Below, piece after piece: positions 17,261 to 25,615 of a DNA stretch of 64,000 nt; positions within the stretch are counted from its first letter, which is position 1, and every line of letters begins with the position of its first letter. Below the pieces are notes generated by a model. That model saw only the letters and a program-made list of their open reading frames with translations. It did no database searches and was not told where the DNA came from. The position numbers and the translations under genes were made by a program. The stretch lies in assembly GCA_910583835.1 (NCBI GenBank), contig CAJTYM010000008.1:1-64000 (forward strand). The letters are read 5' to 3'. The DNA comes from an uncultured Lachnospiraceae bacterium. Its GTDB lineage: Bacteria > Bacillota > Clostridia > Lachnospirales > Lachnospiraceae.

Positions 17261-18571
17261 TTAAACCTCGCATTTCCAGAAGTATGCACTGTAGGGCGGA
17301 AGTTCGCTGCCGCCGCCAAAATCATGGTCTTTGCCGCTGATAAGGTCAACAGCCATGCCACAGCCGGCATCAAAGTGTGCGGTGTATGCTTCGCTGTCCG
17401 CATTGATGGCAACCAGTACCCGCTCATTTGCGCTCTTGCGCTCAAAAATGCATTGTTTGTTGGTAAGCGCTACGGAGCGGAAGTCTCCGTAATTCAAAGC
17501 CTCGGAGGATTTCTTGGCAGCGGTAAGTTTGGCAATCCATGCGGTCAGGTCTGTCCATTGCGGTTCCTCAAAGCTGGGGCGCAGAGAGGGGTCGCCGTTT
17601 GATTTATCGCCCTTAACGCCCCACTCACTGCCGTAATAGACACAGGGGATGCCTGGCATACCGAAGCAGAGTGCGTAAATCAGCGGCAAATGCTCCGGGG
17701 TGCTTAAGATGGAGGCGATTCTGGAGACATCGTGGTTATCCACAAAGCTCAGCAGATGTTTTCCGCGGTATAAGGTCCAGTTTTCCGGTCCGAACTGCCG
17801 CAGCAGAGAGTGGATAATCTCAAACATATTCATGGAATTGAAACTGGAGTGCAGTCCTTTGTAGCACTCATAATTGGTGGCGGAGTGCAGCATAGCATCA
17901 TTCATCAGCTGGTTATAGTCGCCGTGCAGCATCTCCCCGACTAGGAAGAAGTCTTCTTTGAGACTGTCGCAATGATTGCGCAGCCGTTTTACGAAATCAT
18001 GGTCCAGGCAGTAGGCAACGTCCAACCTCAGTCCGTCAATGTCCCAATTGTTTACCCAGAAAGAAACGCTTTCCAAGAGGTACTGGATAACTTCTTCGTT
18101 GCGCAGATTCAGCTTTACAAGGTCAAAGTTCCCTTCCCATCCCTCATACCAAAGACCGTCATTGTAGCCGGAATTTCCATGGAAATCAATATGGAACCAG
18201 TCGCGGTAGCGGGAGTTTTCGCGGTTTTGCAATACATCCTGGAAGGCGAAGAATCCTCTGCCTGCATGGTTGAATACACCGTCCAGTACGACACGGATGC
18301 CTGCTTTATGCAGCGCATCGCAGATTTCCTTGAAATCATCATTGTCGCCCAGGCGCACATCAATTTTGCGGTAATCCCTGGCATTGTAGCCATGGGTATC
18401 GGATTCAAACAGCGGGGAGAAATAGATGGCATTTACGCCCAGTTTCTCCAGATGGGGAATCCAGTCCTTTATTTTGAGAATACGTTTCGCGGGAATCCCA
18501 TCATTTTCAAATGGGGCGCCGCAGAATCCCAGAGGATAAATTTGATAAAATACACTTTCATAAGCCCACAT
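17261..18571 (-). CDS. GH13 alpha-amylase family glycosidase, intracellular
   Basis: Alpha-glucan or maltooligosaccharide hydrolase, 436 residues, no signal peptide, so cytoplasmic. The four GH13 regions are visible: region I DGVFNH (97-102), region II GLRLDVAY with nucleophile D184, region III VGEML with acid/base E213, region IV FVDNHD with D281. It is shorter than typical amylases and has no carbohydrate-binding domain, which fits maltodextrin-type or cyclomaltodextrinase-like members. The start ATG has an AGGATTT-type purine stretch upstream. It is a single gene, convergent with the ThrE operon. Exact specificity cannot be set. Confidence 0.88.
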   Translation of the reverse strand: MWAYESVFYQIYPLGFCGAPFENDGIPAKRILKIKDWIPHLEKLGVNAIYFSPLFESDTHGYNARDYRKIDVRLGDNDDFKEICDALHKAGIRVVLDGVFNHAGRGFFAFQDVLQNRENSRYRDWFHIDFHGNSGYNDGLWYEGWEGNFDLVKLNLRNEEVIQYLLESVSFWVNNWDIDGLRLDVAYCLDHDFVKRLRNHCDSLKEDFFLVGEMLHGDYNQLMNDAMLHSATNYECYKGLHSSFNSMNMFEIIHSLLRQFGPENWTLYRGKHLLSFVDNHDVSRIASILSTPEHLPLIYALCFGMPGIPCVYYGSEWGVKGDKSNGDPSLRPSFEEPQWTDLTAWIAKLTAAKKSSEALNYGDFRSVALTNKQCIFERKSANERVLVAINADSEAYTAHFDAGCGMAVDLISGKDHDFGGGSELPPYSAYFWKCEV

Positions 18572-18707
18572 AATTAAGTAAATCCTTTCTGTATACGTTA
18601 AGTAAATTTCTGAGATATAACGAAATCATCCAGATAGTAATATTATAATTGTAAATGGAGGTTTAGGCAATGACAAAACGCATATAATGGCGATATTTGG
18701 TTTATTA

Positions 18708-18737
18708 TTGACACTAAAATATAGAAAAAGGTATAAT
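18708..18737 (+). promoter_or_regulatory. Sigma-A promoter of the hybrid kinase operon
   Basis: TTGACA (18708-18713), 18-base spacer, TATAAT (18732-18737), about 65 bases before the hybrid kinase start. Both hexamers are consensus. Confidence 0.75.
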
Positions 18738-18803
18738 AATATCCTAAAAGGACCGGAATTTAGAATGGACAGCCTTGTATTGCTGTGAGATTGGAGATTT
18801 GGA

Positions 18804-21377
18804 ATGAAAAAGAAACAGGATAAAGGCAGAAAGGATGGGGGAAAATCCCTGCTCGTTTCTATTATAATAGTATTTTTAATATTAGGGGTCATCGTATTTT
18901 CCTTGGCAGGGAGGATAACCAAGGAGATGTCTGCCTCTGCAATTCAAAATCTCAGTGAGAGCCTGGATTTGGTAAAATGTACGATAGAGGCAATTTTGAA
19001 CAATGAGGCAGATTTCCAGAAGCTGATAGCCCAGAAGGTTGCCTTAGCGGAAGACCCGGAAGCGTATATTTCATCCTATGAGAAAAATTTGACTATGGTC
19101 AAGCTGTCTCTTATTGCAGAGGGGAAAACAGAGGGGATTTCCAATACGGGCGAAATATTTACGGAAGAGGGATTGGATTTTTCCGCAGGGGGAGAGGTGC
19201 AAGGCCTGCCAGTTTCCCAATCTTATCTCAACTATATGGGTACGTGGGCATATACCATGAAATGTCCGGTTGTACAAGATGGCAAAGAGATTGCAGCGCT
19301 TTATATCGAATATGTCTATGATTCCCTTGATAGGTCTCTGCCGGAGAACTTTTATAATGATACGGCATTGCTCTATATCATGGATGCGCAGAGCAAGAGG
19401 CTTGTACTGAAACCGAAGGGTATGGGGGAGCGCAGTGCAGGGCATCTAAATCTGGAAGATTTCTACCATGCCAATGAAATCAAGGAGCGGGAACTCAGGA
19501 AGAAAGTTGACAATTGCCTTATGAGCGGCAAGAATATTTTATTTTACCACGATATTCGGGGCAAGCAATCGTTGAATTATATGTGGTCGGTAAACGGAGG
19601 GACGATTTATCTGATTGGCTATGTTCCAGTGGAGGCGATTCAGCAGGAGAGCAGGGCGGTGAACCATAATATTTTTGCTGTGGTGGTTGTCATGCTGACT
19701 GCATTTTTCCTGTGCTGCCTGCTTTATTACCTTAACCAGAGAAAGCAGATTAAAATCCGCAGGGAGCGGGAGGCAGAGAGGGAGCTGCATAACAAACAGC
19801 TGGCAGAAGCGCTGCAGGCGGCGCAGATTGCCAGCAACTCCAAGACAATGTTCCTTTCCAATATGTCGCATGATATCCGAACGCCCATGAATGCGGTTCT
19901 TGGCTTTACGGCGCTGCTTGCCCTGGAGGCAGATAATCCCGCCAAAGTCAGGGAATACACGAAGAAGATTACAGCGTCCGGGCAGCATCTGCTAAGCTTA
20001 ATCAATGATGTTCTCGATGTATCTAAGATTGAGAGTGGTAAAATGGTACTTAATATGGGGAATTTTACTTTAAATGACCTTGTATCTTCTGTGGATGCGA
20101 TTATCCGGCCTATGGCGGAAAGCAGGAAACAGAGTTTCCATGTGGAAGTGACTGGGATAAAACATGAGAATCTGCTGGGCGATGAGACGAGGATCAATCA
20201 GATTTTAATTAATTTACTATCAAATGCGGTGAAATATACCCAGGAGGGAGGCAATATCTGGTTCCGCATTATTGGGATGAAGCAGCGTTCCAACCAATTT
20301 GAGCATATCCGTATTGAGGTGGAGGATAATGGATATGGAATGACGCCGGAATACCTGAAGACGATTTTTGATGCATTTACCAGGGCGGAAAACAGTACCA
20401 CGAATAAGGTACAGGGCACGGGGCTTGGCATGGCAATTACCAAGAATATCGTGGAACTTATGGGCGGGACGATAGACGTGTCCAGTGAGGTGGATAAAGG
20501 AAGCCTGTTTAAGGTGGAATTGGAACTTCGCATACCCGAAGGGCAGGCGGATAAACGGTTTTGGCGGGAAAGCGGAATCAGCCGTATCCTTGTTGTGGAC
20601 AGCGAGCGGGAGACATGTGAAAATATCCAGGTGATGATGAAAGATACAGAGGTAGCGGTAGATACGGTTCCTGGCTTGCAGGAAGCGGTAGATTTGATTA
20701 AGGACCGTGGCAGGGATAATTACCAGCTGGTTCTGTTGGATTGGGACGAAACAGAACTCGGAAAGATTTCTGCTGCCCAAGAGATTCGGGAAAGTGCGGC
20801 GGCAGTGCCCATTTTGTTTCTGGCATCTTATGAGACGGAAGGGATGGAATGCGTTGCTGAGGTGGATAATGCCGCGATTCTTTACAAACCATTTTTTGTT
20901 TCTGCTCTGAAAGAAAAAATTTTGGAGCTGCAGGCAGCTGGTAAAGTGACAGCTGAACCGGAAGAGGGTGTAATAAACAGCAGTCTGGAGGGCTTACATT
21001 TTCTTGCGGCCGAGGACAATGCGATTAACGCAGAAATCCTCTCAGAAATATTGAGTATGGAAGGCGCTAGCTGTGAAGTTGCGGAAAATGGCAAACTGGT
21101 ATTAGAGCGATTTGAACATGCCAAGGAAGGTGAGTTTGATGCCATTTTGATGGATGTGCAGATGCCGGTGATGAACGGATACGCTGCAACGAAAGCAATC
21201 AGAGCGCTGAATCGCAGCGATGCGGCAAAAATCCCTATCATAGCTATGACAGCCAATGCTTTTGCAGAAGACGAGAAGGAGGCATTAGCTGCAGGCATGG
21301 ATGTGCATTTGGCAAAGCCCATTGATGTAGACCTTCTGAAGAAGGTTATCAATAAATATGTAAATGGAAAGGAGTAA
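18804..21377 (+). CDS. Hybrid sensor histidine kinase with two receiver domains
   Basis: Inner-membrane hybrid kinase, 857 residues. TM1 is about 15-36, followed by an extracellular sensor of about 250 residues (Cache-like length), TM2 about 290-312, then HisKA with H356 in NMSHDIRTPMN, HATPase_c with the DNGYGM and GTGLGMAI boxes, a first receiver-like domain (about 595-700, with LLDWDE and a YKPF lysine) and a second, better conserved receiver with phospho-acceptor D784 in LMDVQMP. No HPt or DNA-binding domain is present, so the output partner is elsewhere. The next gene, a solute-binding lipoprotein, starts four bases after the stop, suggesting that a binding protein feeds the sensor. Confidence 0.92.
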   Translation: MKKKQDKGRKDGGKSLLVSIIIVFLILGVIVFSLAGRITKEMSASAIQNLSESLDLVKCTIEAILNNEADFQKLIAQKVALAEDPEAYISSYEKNLTMVKLSLIAEGKTEGISNTGEIFTEEGLDFSAGGEVQGLPVSQSYLNYMGTWAYTMKCPVVQDGKEIAALYIEYVYDSLDRSLPENFYNDTALLYIMDAQSKRLVLKPKGMGERSAGHLNLEDFYHANEIKERELRKKVDNCLMSGKNILFYHDIRGKQSLNYMWSVNGGTIYLIGYVPVEAIQQESRAVNHNIFAVVVVMLTAFFLCCLLYYLNQRKQIKIRREREAERELHNKQLAEALQAAQIASNSKTMFLSNMSHDIRTPMNAVLGFTALLALEADNPAKVREYTKKITASGQHLLSLINDVLDVSKIESGKMVLNMGNFTLNDLVSSVDAIIRPMAESRKQSFHVEVTGIKHENLLGDETRINQILINLLSNAVKYTQEGGNIWFRIIGMKQRSNQFEHIRIEVEDNGYGMTPEYLKTIFDAFTRAENSTTNKVQGTGLGMAITKNIVELMGGTIDVSSEVDKGSLFKVELELRIPEGQADKRFWRESGISRILVVDSERETCENIQVMMKDTEVAVDTVPGLQEAVDLIKDRGRDNYQLVLLDWDETELGKISAAQEIRESAAAVPILFLASYETEGMECVAEVDNAAILYKPFFVSALKEKILELQAAGKVTAEPEEGVINSSLEGLHFLAAEDNAINAEILSEILSMEGASCEVAENGKLVLERFEHAKEGEFDAILMDVQMPVMNGYAATKAIRALNRSDAAKIPIIAMTANAFAEDEKEALAAGMDVHLAKPIDVDLLKKVINKYVNGKE

Positions 21378-21380
21378 AAT

Positions 21381-22691
21381 ATGAGAACAGGAAAAATGGC
21401 AAATAAATTAACGGCGGTCAGTCTGGCAGCACTCATGGTACTGACACTGGCAGCGTGTGGGTTGGGAGAATCAAATGGTAATGTGATCATAACGGAGGAG
21501 GAGGACAAGAAAGTTGTCAATTTATTCAGCCCTATGGAAAAGACAGACCCTAATGCTGAGAATGTTGCGAGAAGTGCATTTGATAAAACGGTAATTATGG
21601 CAGAAGATAAGCTTGGGGTAGATGTTGCCTATAGGACTTATACGGCAGAAGATTATCAGGATAAAACATATGATGATGTATGTTTGGACCGGGCACGCAA
21701 TAATATGGACGATATATACTTGTTAAATCCTGATGTCGTGCAGGTTCTTGGGGAAGAGGGGAAGCTTGTGGATTTATCGGATCTTGCGTGTGTGGATAAT
21801 CTGCGGGAAGTTGTAAAGACAGCCAATACGGTAAATGGAAAACTGGTGGCAATCCCGCAGGAAGTGGTGGCATATGGTCTGTTCGTCAATAAAGACATGT
21901 TTGATGAGTATAATCTGGAACTGCCGGAGACGCCGGAGGAATTTCTGGAGTGCTGCCGGGTATTCAAGGAGAATGGCATTGAGACTCCTGTCGGTGCAAA
22001 CCGCTGGTGGTTGGAGACGTTTGTGTTTGCACAGGGGTTTGCAGATATGTACAATGGAGGAGATACAGAGGCTGAGGTAGCCAAACTTAACAGCGGGGAG
22101 AGCAAATACAGCGATTATATGCGTCCTGGTTTCGAGTTCCTCCAGGAGCTGATAGACAAAGGGTATATCGATGCCGGGAAAGCCTACGTCAGTGAGGCGA
22201 TTGAAGGGGAAGGGGATGATTTCCTGGCGCAGAAGACGCCGATTGTCATGGCATATTGGGGGGCGGCAAATACAGAGACCGCCTATGGCAAGCCGGATTT
22301 CAATATGCAGGTCATTGGCTTTCCCAGCAGCCATGGGCAGATGCCAGTGGTGCCTATCACTGGATTCGGTATCGGTGCAGAAGCAGAGCATCTGCAGGAT
22401 TCCAAGGACTTGCTGGACGTGGTGCTTTCGGATGAAGCGCTGCAGGTTTACACGGAGACCAACAAGGTAATTTCGCCCTCCAAAAATGTAGAGGTGGAAT
22501 GCATCCCGGCGTTAAAGCCGCTGAATGACAAGATTGAGGATAATGTCTATGTCCTTGCTTCCAATGCGGGGCTGAAGTTGGAACAATGGGGCAATACCTG
22601 CCTGATTGTGCGTGAGCTGCTGAATGGTTCAACAGTAGACGAGTGCATGGCAATGTTTGATAAATTGCAGGAAGAATCACTGAACAAATAG
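21381..22691 (+). CDS. Extracellular solute-binding lipoprotein
   Basis: Secreted lipid-anchored substrate-binding protein, 436 residues. The signal peptide ends in the lipobox LAAC with acylated C26. The rest has the family-1 carbohydrate or peptide SBP layout: VDLSDLACVDN, VAIPQEVVAYGLFVNKDMF in the hinge region, and a C-terminal helical part. It follows the hybrid kinase by four bases and ends at a strong terminator, with no ABC permease or ATPase gene nearby. This supports a sensing rather than uptake role, although a permease encoded elsewhere cannot be excluded. The ligand is unknown; sugars are usual in this class. Confidence 0.88.
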   Translation: MRTGKMANKLTAVSLAALMVLTLAACGLGESNGNVIITEEEDKKVVNLFSPMEKTDPNAENVARSAFDKTVIMAEDKLGVDVAYRTYTAEDYQDKTYDDVCLDRARNNMDDIYLLNPDVVQVLGEEGKLVDLSDLACVDNLREVVKTANTVNGKLVAIPQEVVAYGLFVNKDMFDEYNLELPETPEEFLECCRVFKENGIETPVGANRWWLETFVFAQGFADMYNGGDTEAEVAKLNSGESKYSDYMRPGFEFLQELIDKGYIDAGKAYVSEAIEGEGDDFLAQKTPIVMAYWGAANTETAYGKPDFNMQVIGFPSSHGQMPVVPITGFGIGAEAEHLQDSKDLLDVVLSDEALQVYTETNKVISPSKNVEVECIPALKPLNDKIEDNVYVLASNAGLKLEQWGNTCLIVRELLNGSTVDECMAMFDKLQEESLNK

Positions 22692-22746
22692 AAACATCAG
22701 GACATCAAAAGAAGATATTGCTTTGATGTTATCCTTAGCACGGCAG

Positions 22747-22789
22747 AGCGGGCAAACCAATTTCCAGGATTGGCTTGCCCGCTTTGTTT
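22747..22789 (+). terminator. Intrinsic terminator of the kinase/SBP operon
   Basis: Arms AGCGGGCAAACCAAT (22747-22761) and ATTGGCTTGCCCGCT (22769-22783) form a 15-bp stem with one A-C mismatch, followed by TTGTTT. It sits just before the end of the convergent proC gene and could also slow minus-strand transcription. Confidence 0.85.
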
Positions 22790-22791
22790 GG

Positions 22792-23595
22792 TTACGTTAT
22801 GTCCCTTGATTTCTGTACGCAGGCGCGCTGGGCGGCAATCACTGCGCTGCGCAGCCCATGCCGCTCGAGCATAGCGACTGCTTCTATAGTGGTTCCGCCG
22901 GGAGAGCAGACATTATCTTTGAGGGCGCCGGGGTGTGTTCCGGTTTCCAGCACCATCTTAGCTGCACCGAGTACCGCTTGGGCGGCAAATTTGTATGATT
23001 GCGCCCGGGGCATCCCATCGGCAACAGCTGCATCAGCCATAGCTTCAATAAACATATATACATAGGCAGGCGAGGAACCGGAGACGCCGATTACGGTATC
23101 CATCATGGATTCCGGGACAATTTCGCATTTGCCGAAGCTGTTAAAAATTGCCGTGGCATCTGTAAGGTCATTTTCTGTGACATTTTGGTTGGCACAGAGT
23201 GCGCTCATCGCTTCGCCCACCAATGCCGGAGTGTTCGGCATGGCGCGCACGAGACGGATATTCCTGGCAAATGCAGATTCAATTTTCTCGATGGTCTGCC
23301 CGGCAGCGATGGAAATGATTAACGTTTCCGGCCTTACGCTGTCCTTAATTTCAGAAATGATTTTTCCAAAAAGATAAGGCTTCACGGCAAGGAAGAGGAT
23401 GTCCGCCTGTCTGGCAGCGGCATTATTGTCTGCAGTGGCAGATACCCCGAAACGTTCCTGCAGGGAAGCGAGCGTTCGTTCTGTCTTGGCGGTAGCAATT
23501 ATCTGCTCTTTGGCGGCAAGCCCGGAATTTAAGATGCCTCCGATGATGGCGCTTGCCATATTTCCGCCGCCAATAAATCCGATTGTTTTATCCAT
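22792..23595 (-). CDS. proC: Pyrroline-5-carboxylate reductase
   Basis: Last step of proline synthesis: NAD(P)H reduction of 1-pyrroline-5-carboxylate. 267 residues from the ATG at 23595 (GGAGGT about 10 bases upstream); a longer frame from 23682 adds unconserved residues. The Rossmann motif GFIGGGNMA is at the N-terminus. The C-terminal dimer domain carries GVSGSSPAYVYMFIEAMADA and the conserved HPGALKDNVCSPGGTTI signature. Length is standard. It is monocistronic with its own sigma-A promoter and is divergent from the hypB operon. Confidence 0.95.
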   Translation of the reverse strand: MDKTIGFIGGGNMASAIIGGILNSGLAAKEQIIATAKTERTLASLQERFGVSATADNNAAARQADILFLAVKPYLFGKIISEIKDSVRPETLIISIAAGQTIEKIESAFARNIRLVRAMPNTPALVGEAMSALCANQNVTENDLTDATAIFNSFGKCEIVPESMMDTVIGVSGSSPAYVYMFIEAMADAAVADGMPRAQSYKFAAQAVLGAAKMVLETGTHPGALKDNVCSPGGTTIEAVAMLERHGLRSAVIAAQRACVQKSRDIT

Positions 23596-23637
23596 GTTCT
23601 GTACAACCTCCATTTCGATTAATATGTAATTACAAAT

Positions 23638-23666
23638 ATCATAACAGCAGACTTGGATTTGTGCAA
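23638..23666 (-). promoter_or_regulatory. Sigma-A promoter of proC
   Basis: On the minus strand: TTGCAC (23661-23666), 17-base spacer, TATGAT (23638-23643), about 43 bases upstream of the proC start. Confidence 0.65.
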
Positions 23667-23706
23667 GACATGATTTGGACATACCAGATTCCAGGAAAAC
23701 ATGTGA

Positions 23707-23735
23707 TTGACATTAATAAGCCGTGGATTTATAAT
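23707..23735 (+). promoter_or_regulatory. Perfect consensus sigma-A promoter of the hypB operon
   Basis: TTGACA (23707-23712), exactly 17 bases, TATAAT (23730-23735), about 50 bases before hypB. Both hexamers and the spacing are ideal, implying strong basal transcription unless repressed. Confidence 0.85.
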
Positions 23736-23783
23736 GAAAATAACAATTATTTTATCTGGTACAACCAACAGGAGAGGGCAATT

Positions 23784-24458
23784 ATGAAGGAATTTAAGGT
23801 GATTGAGGTAAAGCGCAGCATTTTGGAAGACAATGATGCGGATGCGGCATTGCTCAGAGAGGAATTAAAGGCCCAGGGGACGTTTCTTCTGAATCTGATG
23901 TCATCACCGGGGGCAGGAAAGACTACAATGTTAAAGAGGACGATTTCTATGCTGAAGGATGAGATGAAGATAGGAATTATGGAAGCTGACATTGATTCCG
24001 ACGTCGATGCACAGGCAATTGCAGAGGCTGGCGCGCGCGCCATCCAGCTACATACCGGGGGCATGTGCCATCTGGATGCATCGATGACCAGACAGGGACT
24101 TCGGGAATTTAATACCGAAGACCTTGATTTGGTGGTGTTGGAGAATGTGGGCAATCTGGTATGCCCAGCGGAATTCGATACCGGGGCATGTCGGAATGTG
24201 ATGATCCTTTCTGTGCCGGAGGGGGATGATAAGCCATTGAAGTATCCGCTGATGTTTTCCGTATGCGATGTGGTGCTCATCAATAAGACAGATGTGCTGC
24301 CTTATTTTGATTTTGATATGGAGAAATGCCAGAAATATATCCATATGAGAAATCCTGGGGCGAAGATAATTCCCATCTCTGCTAAGAACGGAGAGGGTTT
24401 TATGGAGTGGGCGCAGTGGCTGCGGGAACAAGTGGAATCCTGGGCGCACTCAAGATAA
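23784..24458 (+). CDS. hypB: HypB nickel-insertion GTPase
   Basis: GTPase that with HypA loads nickel into the [NiFe]-hydrogenase active site; 224 residues from the ATG at 23784 (GGAGAGG upstream). P-loop SSPGAGKTT is at about 41-48; the metal pair C95-H96 occurs in GGMCHLDA; INKTDVLPYFDFD is the base-recognition region and ISAKNGEGF lies near the C-terminus. The N-terminal CxxCGC high-affinity nickel site of E. coli HypB and any His-rich stretch are absent, as in many HypB proteins. It begins an operon that ends with hypA, but no hydrogenase subunit or hypCDEF is in the window, so the client enzyme is an open question. Confidence 0.93.
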   Translation: MKEFKVIEVKRSILEDNDADAALLREELKAQGTFLLNLMSSPGAGKTTMLKRTISMLKDEMKIGIMEADIDSDVDAQAIAEAGARAIQLHTGGMCHLDASMTRQGLREFNTEDLDLVVLENVGNLVCPAEFDTGACRNVMILSVPEGDDKPLKYPLMFSVCDVVLINKTDVLPYFDFDMEKCQKYIHMRNPGAKIIPISAKNGEGFMEWAQWLREQVESWAHSR

Positions 24459-24487
24459 ATGCAGTAAAATTTAAAGGAAAGAGGGTA

Positions 24488-25531
24488 ATGATTATGATGT
24501 TTCAGGTGTATGGAGATGGCGCAGGCTGGCAGCTTTTTGGGTGGCTGTTGGTATTTGTAAGTCTGATTTTGGCGAACGAGGTTGCGCGCCGTTCAAAAAT
24601 CGGAGGGATTTGTTGTTTTCTGGCGCTGCCGGCGGCATTGACGGTGTATTTTATTGCCATCCAGATTGGCGCGGCGACCGGCGCGCAGTGGGCATTGGAA
24701 AATGACACATATCTACATATGAACAGCTGGTTCCACTATGCGAAATTATATGCGGCAACGGCCGGCTGTATCGGTTTCATGATGCTCAAATATAAATGGG
24801 GCGTTGGCAAGACACATTGGTTTAAGGTATTTCCCTTTGCGATTGTGGCAATCAATATTCTAATTGCCGTGGGCAGTGATTTTGAATCGGGAATCCGTGG
24901 GTTCATGGCGCTTGCGGAACAGGGTGACCGCTGGTGGCTTTCCTCTGAGAACGTCTGGCTGTACGGCGGCTGGTGGAACTGGGTGAACGGTATTGCAGGA
25001 ATTATCAATATCTTCTGTATGACAGGCTGGTGGGGTATTTACGCTTCCAAGGACAAGAAAGATATGCTGTGGCCGGATATGACATGGTGCTTTATCATCG
25101 CCTATGACATTTGGAATTTTGCTTATACCTACAACAACCTGCCCACCCATTCCTGGTACTGCGGTGTGGCGCTGCTGTTGGCGCCTACTTTTGCGGCAAT
25201 GCTGTGGAATAAGGGCGGCTGGATTCAGAACCGTGCCAATACCTTGGCTCTGTGGTGTATGTTTGCACAGGTATTTCCGCTGTTTCAGGATGAAGGTAAG
25301 TTTGCGGTCCTGCCATCGCTTTACAAGGACGGCGTGATGGACGCGGCAGTGCGCCCTCAGGCGGCAGACCCAACGATGCAAGGAGTGATTTCCGCATTGG
25401 CGTTGATTGCCAATGTAATCTGCATGGCGGCAATCATCAAGCGTTCCATAGAACAGAAAAAGAATCCTTATACCAATGAAATCTTTACCGACCAGAAAGA
25501 TTTCAAGGATGCAATGGCAAGGGCGGAATAG
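24488..25531 (+). CDS. Polytopic membrane protein of unknown function (DUF5692-like)
   Basis: Integral membrane protein, 347 residues from the ATG at 24488 (AAAGGAAAGAGGG upstream; a frame from 24407 overlaps hypB and is not used). About nine hydrophobic segments are visible. It is unusually rich in Trp and has polar or His residues near membrane edges: NSWFHYAKLY, VGSDFESGIRG, WWNWVNGIAG, WPDMTW and NNLPTHSWYCG. By memory it resembles an uncharacterised bacterial family labelled DUF5692; no function is known to me. Its place between hypB and an Fe-S flavoprotein, with hypA last, suggests that it either is the nickel client, is a metal or quinone partner, or anchors the oxidoreductase. All three are inference. 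Confidence 0.72.
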   Translation: MIMMFQVYGDGAGWQLFGWLLVFVSLILANEVARRSKIGGICCFLALPAALTVYFIAIQIGAATGAQWALENDTYLHMNSWFHYAKLYAATAGCIGFMMLKYKWGVGKTHWFKVFPFAIVAINILIAVGSDFESGIRGFMALAEQGDRWWLSSENVWLYGGWWNWVNGIAGIINIFCMTGWWGIYASKDKKDMLWPDMTWCFIIAYDIWNFAYTYNNLPTHSWYCGVALLLAPTFAAMLWNKGGWIQNRANTLALWCMFAQVFPLFQDEGKFAVLPSLYKDGVMDAAVRPQAADPTMQGVISALALIANVICMAAIIKRSIEQKKNPYTNEIFTDQKDFKDAMARAE

Positions 25532-25615
25532 AAGACAGGGAACGGCCAAAGCAGAGCGTAGAATCTTGCGTATGGCGCGTACGGAACCAATACTACGAAG
25601 AGAGGAGACTGAGAC

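Noticed and set aside
18672..18689. Tiny frame ATG-ACA-AAA-CGC-ATA-TAA after a GGAGG site
   Set aside because: Only five codons and upstream of the mapped-looking promoter at 18708; no sign of a leader peptide for the kinase operon.
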